Positions 27,901 through 35,330 of a stretch of 64,000 nucleotides of DNA are shown piece after piece; the stretch's first letter is position 1, and every line of letters starts with the position of its first letter. The notes under the pieces were generated by a model, which was not told the DNA's origin, searched no databases, and saw only the letters and a program-made list of their open reading frames with translations. A program made the translations under genes and the position numbers. Origin of the DNA: JBDNJM01 sp041687755 (lineage in GTDB: Bacteria; Planctomycetota; UBA1135; GCA-002686595); NCBI GenBank assembly GCA_041687755.1, contig JBDNJM010000075.1, positions 1-64,000 on the forward strand, written 5' to 3'.

Positions 27901-28078
27901 GCTCTACGGGTCCTGCTGGTACGGGGGCCAAGAGCGCGCTCGGATCGAGCTGCCGCACATTCTCGCTGGGCCGATCCGCATCCTGCGCCCTGACGCCGGG
28001 GAGGACGGTTCCAACCTCCAGATCGTGCGCACCGCCGAGTTGATGCCCGGTGAGCCGCTCGAGTTGACCCTGCCCTGA
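24920..28078 (+). CDS. ECF-type sigma factor fused to a membrane segment and large extracytoplasmic domains
   Basis: This is a 1052-aa single polypeptide. Residues 10-90 are sigma region 2 (DDLVQDTLISALQAE, RGWLATILRRKAIGHHR). Residues 110-170 are region 4 with its helix-turn-helix (LSAAEIARRDGEPAGTVRWR). Residues about 199-219 form one transmembrane helix (ALAAVAALLLSAVGAGVWW). The remaining 830 residues are repeated carboxypeptidase-regulatory-like beta-sandwiches (VDVDGNPVPGA, LRDGAPVEGATV, FEFSGLPPGRWFVK) and should be outside the cytoplasm. It should recruit RNA polymerase from the membrane or after proteolytic release. I chose ATG 24920, which matches the paralogue; the open frame extends upstream without homology. 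It is a tandem paralogue of the preceding pseudogene. Confidence 0.88.
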   Translation: MQVKALSGSSPDLTRLLEETRWLAGLARRLVIDPGIADDLVQDTLISALQAENQPGPEETRGWLATILRRKAIGHHRSTKRRDYRERETAREEALPGPDELAALLESEGLLRDALAELDEPYRRTVLLRYREGLSAAEIARRDGEPAGTVRWRLKSGLEQLRVELEKREKNWATLFLPLSKLPGAGTAAVAGLGMGSKTALAAVAALLLSAVGAGVWWLNWDEPKISRPQAEAAELDAFSVSDFGAPGDAEAPLDLDGRLSERTSAAPAAAPVAASEAKRPADRGAAQVELRAVDVDGNPVPGAVARPIDMEHFDLASSPSGRDGRLVAERDLYAAARFPAEYAIEADGFGTAIVELVFLPGVLGLHGDVVVGPGGAIHGFATDVRGLPHEAYLAFVGGLTDSEVRSMRGGISGDDLSVFSEDWELLSVPTGCDPGNGEFWMAGVPALHSGHLVAFSRVDDTGEFMVGLSDPILLQPGETFEAGVVEFVAGQRLEAEPQGELAVHVRVPEGLSPQRFELKAWRTAGRSSTSLAVVRQPSGSEFRVPLPSGGVVNLRLRDEQGVYSPCALDGLDGTQASVELVPERTESVVLQVFSPAGDPLDEAVFEWNDGRDDIAPVTFERLGEGRFRWTPPGDSYGLRIVAAGAAADLGRFKGSHYTGPLEVRLTSSALPVGRVLRDGAPVEGATVDLVRLYDDAEGWITGEVFTWVDPVERAARGTTGPEGGFELPPVPEGRYAIGVSLDRKAEYGGVWLPGEELVIDLGLGGRLEGRVTNGLSEVEPGIITTWNGHGLRRSVPFGRDGGFEFSGLPPGRWFVKRSSYPFETSWIGGADSSGLDTSYSMWQPAGGIDPAGVQSVEIVDGTTTSVTVEVEPNLKLLVQGHVRIDGARPAGGEAWLQRTGGFDGPLGGQLPITWHRDGRLRGDVPGPGVWSLQLVVSSGATSLSYTLSIEIDEEGLVRPIDLDLETGDIVLNFSEPATGVLVGMDGFTTPAGLLYGSCWYGGQERARIELPHILAGPIRILRPDAGEDGSNLQIVRTAELMPGEPLELTLP

Positions 28079-28093
28079 AACCCCCTAGGCAGC

Positions 28094-28107
28094 GGGGCTC
28101 CGGCCCC
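28094..28107 (+). terminator. Possible hairpin terminator after the sigma-fusion gene
   Basis: GGGGC-tccg-GCCCC forms a compact 5-bp stem with a tetraloop, 15 bases after the stop at 28078. No T-tract follows, so it may be only a weak pause or terminator. Confidence 0.3.
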
Positions 28108-28148
28108 CAAGGTTGCACGCGGGTGCCGCCCCCGGGAGAATGCCGGGC

Positions 28149-28739
28149 ATGAGCGTCTCTCCTGCCATCCGGGCCTCGTTCGACGAGGCGGCGACCACCC
28201 TGGCCGCATTTCTCAGCGACCCCGACTGCCTCGCTGGGGTCCAGAAGTTCGCTGACCTCGCGCTGAGTGTCGTGCAGCACAAGGGGCTGCTGATGAGCTG
28301 TGGCAACGGCGGGTCGATGTGCGATGCGATGCACTTCGCCGAGGAGTGGACCGGACGCTTTCGCGGCAACCGGGACGCGATCGCGGCGGTCGCGTTCTCG
28401 GATCCCAGCCACTTGACCTGCATCGCGAACGACTTCGGCTACGAGGAAGTGTTCGCGCGCGAGGTGCAGGCGTACGGCAAGCAGGGCGACCTGCTCGTGG
28501 CCATCTCGACCTCCGGGAACAGCCCGAACATCCTGCGCGCGGTCGAAGAGGCCAAGCTGCGCGGCGTGGCGACGGTCGGCCTGCTCGGCAAGGGCGGCGG
28601 AAAGCTGGCGCCGATGGTGGACGTTCCGATTATCGTGCCGACGGCCGAGACCTCCGACCGGATCCAAGAGGTGCACATCAAGGTGCTGCACATCGTGATC
28701 GAAGCGGTCGAGCGCGAACTGTTCCCCGGCAACTACTAA
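28149..28739 (+). CDS. gmhA: Sedoheptulose-7-phosphate isomerase (GmhA-type SIS protein)
   Basis: This 196-aa SIS-domain protein converts sedoheptulose 7-phosphate to a heptose 7-phosphate for ADP-heptose and LPS core synthesis. The family blocks are LLMSCGNGGSMCDAMHFAEE, a glycan-binding GNxGSxxxA-type loop; DLLVAISTSGNSPNIL, the phosphate-binding loop; and the C-terminal helix QEVHIKVLHIVIE with the active-site His/Glu. GGGAGA lies 10 bases before ATG 28149, which favours it over ATG 28140. It is followed after 14 bases by the aldehyde dehydrogenase gene, so the two probably form an operon. Confidence 0.88.
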   Translation: MSVSPAIRASFDEAATTLAAFLSDPDCLAGVQKFADLALSVVQHKGLLMSCGNGGSMCDAMHFAEEWTGRFRGNRDAIAAVAFSDPSHLTCIANDFGYEEVFAREVQAYGKQGDLLVAISTSGNSPNILRAVEEAKLRGVATVGLLGKGGGKLAPMVDVPIIVPTAETSDRIQEVHIKVLHIVIEAVERELFPGNY

Positions 28740-28753
28740 GCGCTAGGGACTCC

Positions 28754-30457
28754 ATGGAAAGCACTGCCTCAGGCCTCGCCGGCCTCGATCGGCTCAGGGC
28801 CTCCGCCGAGTCCTTCGAAGATCTCTCGCTAACGGCTCGGATGGAGCTGCTGTCGCGGCTCTCCCAGAGCGTGCACGCCGCGGCGCCCGAGTGGGCGGGG
28901 GTGTGCTGCGAGGCGAAGGGCATCGATCCGGGTTCGCCGGCGGCGGCCGAGGAGTGGCTGGGCGGCCCCGTCGTCGTCCTGCGCTACCTGCGCCTGCTGC
29001 GCCAGAGCCTCGATCGCATTATGCGCCGCCGGCGCGCGCCGTTCGGCAAGTCCACGGTGTCGCACCGCGGTCCGAACCTGGCCGTGCAGGTGCTGCCCGA
29101 CGGCATGTGGGACAAGCTGCTGCTGCGGGGGTTCGAGGCGGAAGTCTGGCTGCAGTCCGGCATGGACGAGATGCAGCTCGAGTCTTCCGCCGCGGCGCTG
29201 TATCTGGGCACGCGCGCGCACAAGGCGCGCACCGTCGCGATCCTCGGCGCGGGCAACTACTCCAGCGTCGGTCCGCTCGACGTGTTGACGTCGATGTTCG
29301 TTGACGGCGACCTGGCGGCGCTGAAGCTGCACCCGCTGAATGCCTATCTGCGGCCCGTGTTCGCGCAGGCCTTCGGCGACCTGCTCGAGCTGGAATTCCT
29401 GATCTTGCTCGAGGGCGACGTGAGCTTCAGCGAGGCACTGGTGCAAGACGAGCGCGTCGACGCCGTCCACATCACAGGTTCCGCCGAGACCCACGACGCG
29501 ATCGTCTGGGGCGGTCCCCAGGTGCGCGAGGCGAACCGCTCGACGAACCTGCCGGAGCTGACCAAGCCGGTCACGTCCGAGCTGGGTTGCGTGACGCCGA
29601 TCCTCGTCGTTCCCGGTATCTGGACGGCCGACGAGATCGAGTTCCAGGCGCGCAACGTCGCCTCGATGGTGACGAACAACGCCTCGTTCAACTGCAACGC
29701 CGCGAAGCTCTTGCTGACGGCGGAGCGCTGGCCCCAGCGACGGACCTTCGTTGACGCGATTGCGAAGGCGCTGTCCTCGACGCCCACGCGCGCCGCGTAC
29801 TACCCCGGCGCTGCAGAGCGTTTCAAGGCGTTCGAGCACGCCTGCGCCGCGGGCGGCGCCAAGCTCCAGCACCTCGGCTCCCCGGGCGAGGGCGAACTGC
29901 CCTGGCTGCTCGCGCGCGACCTCGACTTCGAGGCCAAGGACCGCCAGCCCTTCGAGACCGAGGCCTGGTGCTCGGTGCTCGCGGAAGTGACGATGAACGC
30001 CGCGAACGCGAGCGAGTTTATTCCGATGGCGATTGAAGCCGTGAATGAACGCGTCGCCGGCACCCTGTCTTGCGGCATCCTGATCGACCCGCGCACGGCG
30101 GCGGAGCCCGGCCCTAGGAGCGCCCTGACCCGCGGCGAACGCGATCTGAACTACGGCTCGATCGCGATTAACCACTGGCCGGGCCTGTCTTTCGGCCTCG
30201 GCTCGACCTGCTGGGGCGCGCACCCGGGCAACACCCTGCAGGACGTCGGCAGCGGCATCGGCTTCGTTCACAACGCCCTGATGCTGCCCAAGCCGCTGAA
30301 GAGCATTGTGCGAGGGCCCTTCGTGCCAAAGCCCTCGCCCATTTGGGTGGCAGGACACCGCAAGGCACTGGCGGCCGCGAAGGCGCTCGCGGCGTTCGAG
30401 GCGAAGCCGGGGATCGGAACGGGCTTCAGCTTGATGCGGCTCGGTCTCGGCGGCTAA
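28754..30457 (+). CDS. Aldehyde dehydrogenase superfamily protein (567 aa)
   Basis: The protein has the ALDH layout: a dinucleotide-binding region (VAILGAGNYSSVGPLD, then LKLHPLNAYLRP), an HITGSAETHD nucleotide loop, the general-base block VTSELGCVTP, and about 33 residues later FNCNAAK with the likely catalytic Cys. Both catalytic residues are therefore present with normal spacing. It is longer than typical ALDHs (about 480-500 aa), with about 100 extra N-terminal helical residues. It belongs to a divergent subfamily, and the substrate cannot be read from sequence. Co-transcription with gmhA hints at a sugar-derived or phosphorylated aldehyde, but that is inference. Confidence 0.82.
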   Translation: MESTASGLAGLDRLRASAESFEDLSLTARMELLSRLSQSVHAAAPEWAGVCCEAKGIDPGSPAAAEEWLGGPVVVLRYLRLLRQSLDRIMRRRRAPFGKSTVSHRGPNLAVQVLPDGMWDKLLLRGFEAEVWLQSGMDEMQLESSAAALYLGTRAHKARTVAILGAGNYSSVGPLDVLTSMFVDGDLAALKLHPLNAYLRPVFAQAFGDLLELEFLILLEGDVSFSEALVQDERVDAVHITGSAETHDAIVWGGPQVREANRSTNLPELTKPVTSELGCVTPILVVPGIWTADEIEFQARNVASMVTNNASFNCNAAKLLLTAERWPQRRTFVDAIAKALSSTPTRAAYYPGAAERFKAFEHACAAGGAKLQHLGSPGEGELPWLLARDLDFEAKDRQPFETEAWCSVLAEVTMNAANASEFIPMAIEAVNERVAGTLSCGILIDPRTAAEPGPRSALTRGERDLNYGSIAINHWPGLSFGLGSTCWGAHPGNTLQDVGSGIGFVHNALMLPKPLKSIVRGPFVPKPSPIWVAGHRKALAAAKALAAFEAKPGIGTGFSLMRLGLGG

Positions 30458-30496
30458 CCCTGCCCTGGAGTACCCCAGGCCGGTTTCGCCCTCCGC

Positions 30497-31171
30497 TCAG
30501 CGAAGGAGCATCAGGCCGTCGTAGCCGACGTTGCAATCGGCGAACTGAGCGTCGCTGTCGGACTCGATGAACTCGAGGCGTACGAGGGGGCTCTGCGGCG
30601 CCCGCAGGCCCGCGGTGATGTGGCCCGAGAGGTCGAGGGACGTATCCCCGTAGTGCGGGATTTCGAGCGTTCGCAAGTCGGTGCGCCCGTCCTCGAGCGT
30701 TGCGCGAACATCCACGTGGGAACGACCGTCGAGGGACTGCAGCAGGACCGCGATCCAGGCGCCGCGAACGGGCGGGTCGAAGTGGAGCGTGAGGTGATCT
30801 TGCTCGACGGCTGCATCCGGTCCAGGCCCGAGCATGGCACCGCCGGGGGAGAGGATGCGGGGCCCGGCGGTGCCGTCGAGATGATAGCGGGAGGGGTCGA
30901 TGACCCGGCTGAAGGCGCGCTCGGGCGTCCGTGTATCGCCCGAGAGAACTATCTGGCCGGGACTGCCTGGAAACTCGAACCGCACGCCTTCCAGCGTCGT
31001 GCCGCCGGGAAACGGTCCGAGGGGAACCGACTCGAAGTCGACGAGCGTTGGCAACTCGTAGGCCGCAAAGGTCATGTTCTCGCCGAGGTCGATCCACTGG
31101 AACGGTGGTGGATTGCTGCAGCCCGCAAGCAGAGTGAAGATCAGCACTGAGCCGGAGTTCGAAGTGGGCAT
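30497..31171 (-). CDS. Hypothetical lipoprotein (224 aa)
   Basis: A short signal with lipobox (SVLIFTLLAGC) puts the Cys at residue 18. The mature part is beta-rich (VDFESVPLGPFPGG, RFEFPGSPGQIVLSG, LTLHFDPPVRGAWIAVLLQS), reminiscent of jelly-roll domains in secreted Planctomycete and PEP-CTERM-type proteins, but without a sorting signal. I recognise no catalytic residues. It lies 119 bases downstream of the dihaem peroxidase on the same strand and might share its transcript. It converges with the aldehyde dehydrogenase gene; a short GC-rich hairpin (CCTGG/CCAGG near 30470-30486) lies between them. Confidence 0.6.
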   Translation of the reverse strand: MPTSNSGSVLIFTLLAGCSNPPPFQWIDLGENMTFAAYELPTLVDFESVPLGPFPGGTTLEGVRFEFPGSPGQIVLSGDTRTPERAFSRVIDPSRYHLDGTAGPRILSPGGAMLGPGPDAAVEQDHLTLHFDPPVRGAWIAVLLQSLDGRSHVDVRATLEDGRTDLRTLEIPHYGDTSLDLSGHITAGLRAPQSPLVRLEFIESDSDAQFADCNVGYDGLMLLR

Positions 31172-31290
31172 GGGGTTCAGGGGTAGGGTTGGGGGCTCTG
31201 CGGGTCGTCGCTGCCGGACGCGGGAACCAGGCTACGGCGGTAGTTGGCAGCGACGTAGCCACTTGTTCTTTCGGCCCCGACTTCGACCGT

Positions 31291-32667
31291 TCAGTCCAGC
31301 GGCAGGCCACTCGGGACGGAGCTCGGAACCAACTCGGCGAGGTCGGCAACGGAGTCGGCGGACAGCGCGCCCAGGAAAGTCACGACGTGCCCGACGTCGA
31401 ACTGGCGAGGGTTGGCGACCAGCGGATCGATCCCGGCGATGAGTTGGTTGGTGTTGTTCACGAGCGTGCCGATCAGACCCGTGTCGTCGACCTCGAGGGC
31501 GATATTGTAGTTCTGCAGCTCCTGGGGCGCGTTGCGATAGTGGCGCACCATGTCGTCCAGGTCGGCGTACTGCCCGAGGTGGCCGTACGGCGCGGTCAAC
31601 GCGACGTTCAGCAGCGAGGGCGTGCGGAAGCGGTAGCGATCGACTGGGTTACCGCTCACGTTCTCGCGGCCGAAGTCGTCGTTCCCGCCCGGGCCGTTGC
31701 CGTTGCCGGGGCCGAACTGGGGCAGCGCGATGTTGTGGTACTGCTCGTCGGTGAACAGGTTGCCAGAGTGGCAGCGCGCGCAGCCGGCGGAGCCGAAGAA
31801 CTCGAGGGTGCCCTCGAGTTGGGCGGTCGAGAGCGCCGCGTCATCGCCGCCGACGAAGGCCTCGAAGGGGCTGTTGGCGCGTGCAAAGGCGCGGACCTCG
31901 AAGGCCGCGATGGCGTTGGCGGCGTGGGCGAAGTCTAGGTCGGCCGTGAGCGTGGTCGGGTAGGCCGCGTTGAACAGGTTCTCGTAGGCGTTGATCACCA
32001 GCAGGCGATCCATGATCCCCGCCCAGACGCCATCGAAGTCATCGTCAGCGAGGTCGGCCAGGCCGTTCGCGCCCGAGTCGCCGCGCATCTCCATGCGCGA
32101 GACCGGCGGCAGCATCGCCTGGGCGGCGAGCAGCTCGAGGCCGGGATCGAACACAGCGATCATGGCGGGGGTGAGGTCGGCGCCTGCCGGTGAGGTCAGC
32201 ACGCCGCCGCCGCCGAACTCGACCCGCCCGTCCCAGAACATCTCGTCTAGGAGGTGCGTGTTGAGCACCGTCGGGCTGTGGCGCGCGATGATGGCTCCGC
32301 CCGAGCGCGCCGGCCCGATCCCGAGCCCGCCGACACCATTGGGCAGCGTGCGTCCGTCCGCGCCGGCCTCCGTCGTCAGGTGGCAGGTCGCGCAGGACAC
32401 GTCCTGGTTCCCGGACACCAGCTTGTCGAAGTAAAGAGCCTGGCCGAGGTCGAACAGCTCGTCGTCGATCGCCGGCGCCGCGACGAGTGCGACGATGCCC
32501 TCCGCGCCGAGAGCCGCGCGCACATCGTTCACCAACATCGAAGCCGGCTGCGTGCCTGGGTCTTCAGTCAGTCCGCCGCCGCAGGACCCGAGGGTGCCGA
32601 GGAGGAAGGTCAGTGCCAGGGGGCATCCCGCGCGGTCGCGCATCCGAGTCTCTGTGTTCATTCTCAT
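31291..32667 (-). CDS. Dihaem cytochrome c peroxidase family protein (MauG/CcpA type)
   Basis: This 458-aa exported protein has two c-type haem sites, CATCH (about residue 95) and CARCH (about residue 295), at the spacing of dihaem peroxidases. Other family blocks are FDKLVSGNQDVS, HSPTVLNTHLLDEMFWDGR and YRFRTPSLLNVALTAPYGHLG. The N terminus has a hydrophobic signal ending in LGTLGSC, so it may be a lipoprotein. Its likely role is periplasmic peroxide reduction or protein cofactor oxidation. ATG 32667 has GAGAG upstream; ATGs at 32661 and 32643 are alternatives. It needs cytochrome c maturation, for which a ccsA-type gene lies at the end of the window. Confidence 0.88.
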   Translation of the reverse strand: MRMNTETRMRDRAGCPLALTFLLGTLGSCGGGLTEDPGTQPASMLVNDVRAALGAEGIVALVAAPAIDDELFDLGQALYFDKLVSGNQDVSCATCHLTTEAGADGRTLPNGVGGLGIGPARSGGAIIARHSPTVLNTHLLDEMFWDGRVEFGGGGVLTSPAGADLTPAMIAVFDPGLELLAAQAMLPPVSRMEMRGDSGANGLADLADDDFDGVWAGIMDRLLVINAYENLFNAAYPTTLTADLDFAHAANAIAAFEVRAFARANSPFEAFVGGDDAALSTAQLEGTLEFFGSAGCARCHSGNLFTDEQYHNIALPQFGPGNGNGPGGNDDFGRENVSGNPVDRYRFRTPSLLNVALTAPYGHLGQYADLDDMVRHYRNAPQELQNYNIALEVDDTGLIGTLVNNTNQLIAGIDPLVANPRQFDVGHVVTFLGALSADSVADLAELVPSSVPSGLPLD

Positions 32668-32939
32668 TGCTCTCGTCCCAGCGAGAGCGCGAGCTGTTGC
32701 CGAACACTGCGGATTGTCCCCCGCGGCCTACCCCGTCGGGGGTTTGGCCCGCACAGCGCTCGAAGTGCTAAGTCGGAGCCCGTGAATCGGCCGCGGCAGG
32801 TACGAACTCCTTGCGCGAATCTTGCGGCGCGCGGGGCCTCAAGAAATCGCTCGATTTCTAGGTTTGGTGCCCGCCAATGCACGAGGTCTTGGTCGCTAGG
32901 GCGGTGGCACGGCCCCGGCGCAACCCAATCGCCTCCACG

Positions 32940-34244
32940 CTACTTGCAGTCGCTGAGAGCGCCATCCGCCGCAGCCACGATCGCATCGATGATGTCTTCC
33001 GTGTGGCTGCTGCTCAGGAACCAGGCCTCGAACGGCGAGGGCGGCAGCAGGACCCCGCGCTCAAGCATGCCGTGGAAGAAGCGCACCCAGCGCTCGCGGT
33101 CAGAGTCCATCACGTCCTGGAAGTGCGTGACGGGCCTCGCGCTGAGGTAGGGGCAGATCATCGAGCCGGAGCGGCCCACGAACATCGGAATGCCGTGGCG
33201 CTCGGCGGCTTCGAGCAGGCCTGCTTCCAACTGCGCACCGTTGCGTTCCAGGCCGGCGTAGACGTCGGGCGTGAGCGAGCCGAGCATCGCGTTGCCTGCC
33301 GAGACGGCGAGCGGGTTCCCGCTCAGGGTGCCGGCCTGGTAGACCTTGCCGGCGGGCGCGACCTGGTTCATCAGCTCGGCGGTGCCGCCGTACGCGCCGA
33401 TGGGCAGGCCGCCACCGATGACCTTGCCGAGAGTCACGAGGTCGGGCTGAACCCCGAGCAGCTCCATCGCGCCGCCGGGCGCGACGCGGAAGCCGGTCAT
33501 GACTTCGTCGAAGACCAGCACGGCGCCATAGCGGTCGCACAGCTCGCGCAGGCCCTCGAGGAAGCCGGCGACGGGCATTACGGTGCCCATGTTGCCGGCG
33601 ATGGGCTCGACGAAGACGCTGGAGACTGTGTCAGGGTGCTGCTCGAACAGCTGCGCAACGCTTTCGAGGTCGTTGTACTCGGCGATGAGTGTCATCTCCG
33701 CGAGCGCCGCCGGCACGCCGGGCGAGTCGGGCGCGCCGAGCGTCAGCGCGCCGGAGCCGGCCTTAACCAGGAACGAGTCGCCGTGGCCGTGGTAGCAGCC
33801 GTTGAACTTGATCAGCTTGTCCCGCCCGGTGTGCGCCCGCGCGAGCCGCAGGGCGCTCATGGTCGCCTCGGTGCCCGAGTTCACGAGCCGCACGCGCTCG
33901 ACGCACGGGACCATCGCGACGATGCGCTCGGCCAGCTCGACCTCGCCCGTCGTCGGCGCGCCAAACGTCGTGCCGCGCGTCGCGGCATCGCGAATCGCTT
34001 GCGTTACGTGCGCGGGCGCGTGCCCGTGGATCAGCGGCCCGTAGCTCATCACGCAGTCGATAAACGTGTTCCCATCGACGTCGGTGCAGCGCGCGCCAGA
34101 GCCGTAGGCGACGTGGACTGGCGTGCCCCCGACCGCCTTCCAGGCCCGCACCGGGCTGTTGACGCCGCCGGGAATCAGAGCCTGGGCGCGGTCGAAGAGG
34201 GCGTCGCTGTTGGGGCGGTGGGTCGGGCTGGGCGTGGCGGACAT
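32940..34244 (-). CDS. hemL: Glutamate-1-semialdehyde 2,1-aminomutase
   Basis: This 434-aa PLP enzyme makes 5-aminolevulinate from glutamate-1-semialdehyde, the second step of the C5 haem pathway. Clear family blocks are IPGGVNSPVRAWKAVGGTP, VNSGTEATMSALRLAR, KFNGCYHGHGDSFLV, VFDEVMTGFRV, and LGKVIGGGLPIGAYGG with the PLP Lys; QAGTLSGNPLAVSAG follows. ATG 34244 gives the usual N terminus; the frame stays open upstream but without similarity. The partner enzyme HemA is encoded 28 kb away with hemC and hemD. Confidence 0.96.
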   Translation of the reverse strand: MSATPSPTHRPNSDALFDRAQALIPGGVNSPVRAWKAVGGTPVHVAYGSGARCTDVDGNTFIDCVMSYGPLIHGHAPAHVTQAIRDAATRGTTFGAPTTGEVELAERIVAMVPCVERVRLVNSGTEATMSALRLARAHTGRDKLIKFNGCYHGHGDSFLVKAGSGALTLGAPDSPGVPAALAEMTLIAEYNDLESVAQLFEQHPDTVSSVFVEPIAGNMGTVMPVAGFLEGLRELCDRYGAVLVFDEVMTGFRVAPGGAMELLGVQPDLVTLGKVIGGGLPIGAYGGTAELMNQVAPAGKVYQAGTLSGNPLAVSAGNAMLGSLTPDVYAGLERNGAQLEAGLLEAAERHGIPMFVGRSGSMICPYLSARPVTHFQDVMDSDRERWVRFFHGMLERGVLLPPSPFEAWFLSSSHTEDIIDAIVAAADGALSDCK

Positions 34245-34656
34245 GAGCGGAGGCGGTTCTCGTGGAAGTGCGGTGGTTGGGGCCCGCACCCTAGCGTTTG
34301 GCGCCGCTCCAGAGAGGGCCCCGGCCCGGCGATCTCGGACGGCTCCACGGTCGGCGGGACGGGCCGCAGGCTGCTCCACGGCGCTGCCGTGGAGAGCTTC
34401 TGGGGCGGGTGCCGGGCGCGGTTTGCAGAGAACCTCCGCCCAGGGGCGCGGCCTGAACCGGTTGGGGCGCATTCGAATGGGATCCGCTTCAGACTCACAC
34501 GCGGTTTGTCCGCTGCCAGGTCACACTTGACCTTGAGCTTCAGCAGGCGGTTTAGGACCGCGCCCACCCTCCGGATCTCTCCGCGGTGCCCCTTCGAGGT
34601 GTCCTTCCGCGATGGCCTCCCGGGATGGCTCAGTGAACACCCATCAAGAGTCCGTC
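34245..34656. other. Intergenic region between divergent hemL and lipoprotein genes
   Basis: These 412 bases must contain promoters for both directions. I see one strong hairpin, CTCCACGG-cgctg-CCGTGGAG near 34374-34395, which could regulate or attenuate transcription. No recognisable riboswitch, RNA gene or small ORF was found. Confidence 0.45.
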
Positions 34657-35247
34657 ATGAACTTGCTGACCCCCCCCAGCGCCTGGTCATTGTTCGCGTG
34701 CCTGGCGCTTGCTGGCTGCTACGACGACGACTTTCTCGCAGACAGCACCGGCCCTGTTGGCCTGCCGGTGGACTTGACCGGCGAGTGGATTGGGACTTGG
34801 ACGAGTTCGACCGGAGCGACAGGAGAGTTCCTCGCCCAGTTCAATCAAAGCGGCACGGTCTTCGGCGGAGGCGCGCCCACATCGATCTCAGGGACGTCAT
34901 CCCTAGCGGACTTTGGCTGCCCCGCCGCGCTGGTGGCCGATCTCTCGGTCTCCCCGGGAGGCTTCACGTCGGCGACGTCCCTCAGCGGAAGCTTGTCCGA
35001 TGGCGCCCTTGCGATTCAGATGTCCGCCTTCGTCTCGGTGCCCGATTTCGGTAGCTTCGTGGGGACCTACGAAGTTCTCCCCGGCAGCCCCTGCGCAGGC
35101 GAGACCGGAACGCTCAGCGCTTCGATCGTCGAGCCGCTGCCGGTCGCGGAGCCTCCCCCGGAAGTGGAATATGTGGTGCTGCTGGACGACTTAGGACGAG
35201 TCGAGATCGTCCAGGTTCTGCGGCACTCGGAGCCGCAGATGCGATGA
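34657..35247 (+). CDS. Hypothetical lipoprotein (196 aa)
   Basis: From ATG 34657 the protein begins MNLLTPPSAWSLFACLALAG followed by Cys, a good lipobox with Cys at residue 21. The mature part (VDLTGEWIGTWTSSTGATG, then SGTSSLADFGCPAALVADLS) has the W-G-W and alternating strand pattern of lipocalin-like lipoproteins and a Cys pair. The last 35 residues are Pro/Glu-rich then charged. No function is assigned. An upstream ATG at 34612 would add 15 residues before the signal and is less likely. Confidence 0.65.
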   Translation: MNLLTPPSAWSLFACLALAGCYDDDFLADSTGPVGLPVDLTGEWIGTWTSSTGATGEFLAQFNQSGTVFGGGAPTSISGTSSLADFGCPAALVADLSVSPGGFTSATSLSGSLSDGALAIQMSAFVSVPDFGSFVGTYEVLPGSPCAGETGTLSASIVEPLPVAEPPPEVEYVVLLDDLGRVEIVQVLRHSEPQMR

Positions 35248-35304
35248 GGCTCGGCCGGGCGACGGGCGCTGCGACCGCACTCCGTTGCTGAGGCTCGAGC
35301 CGGA

Positions 35305-35330
35305 GGGCCTTGGCTCCCGCGCCGAGGCCC
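35305..35330. terminator. Hairpin terminator between convergent genes
   Basis: GGGCCTTGGC (35305-35314) pairs with GCCGAGGCCC (35321-35330) over 10 bp with one G-T pair and a 6-nt loop. It abuts the stop codon of the PLP decarboxylase and lies 57 bases after the lipoprotein stop. Confidence 0.6.

Noticed and set aside
25637..27958. 773-residue open frame antisense to the intact sigma-fusion gene.
   Set aside because: It is a typical GC-rich shadow frame: no domain, no start signal, and the sense strand encodes clear domains.
32877..35054. 725-residue open frame antisense to hemL and running into the next gene.
   Set aside because: hemL is unambiguous; the antisense product has low-complexity Arg/Ala/Val composition and no motif.
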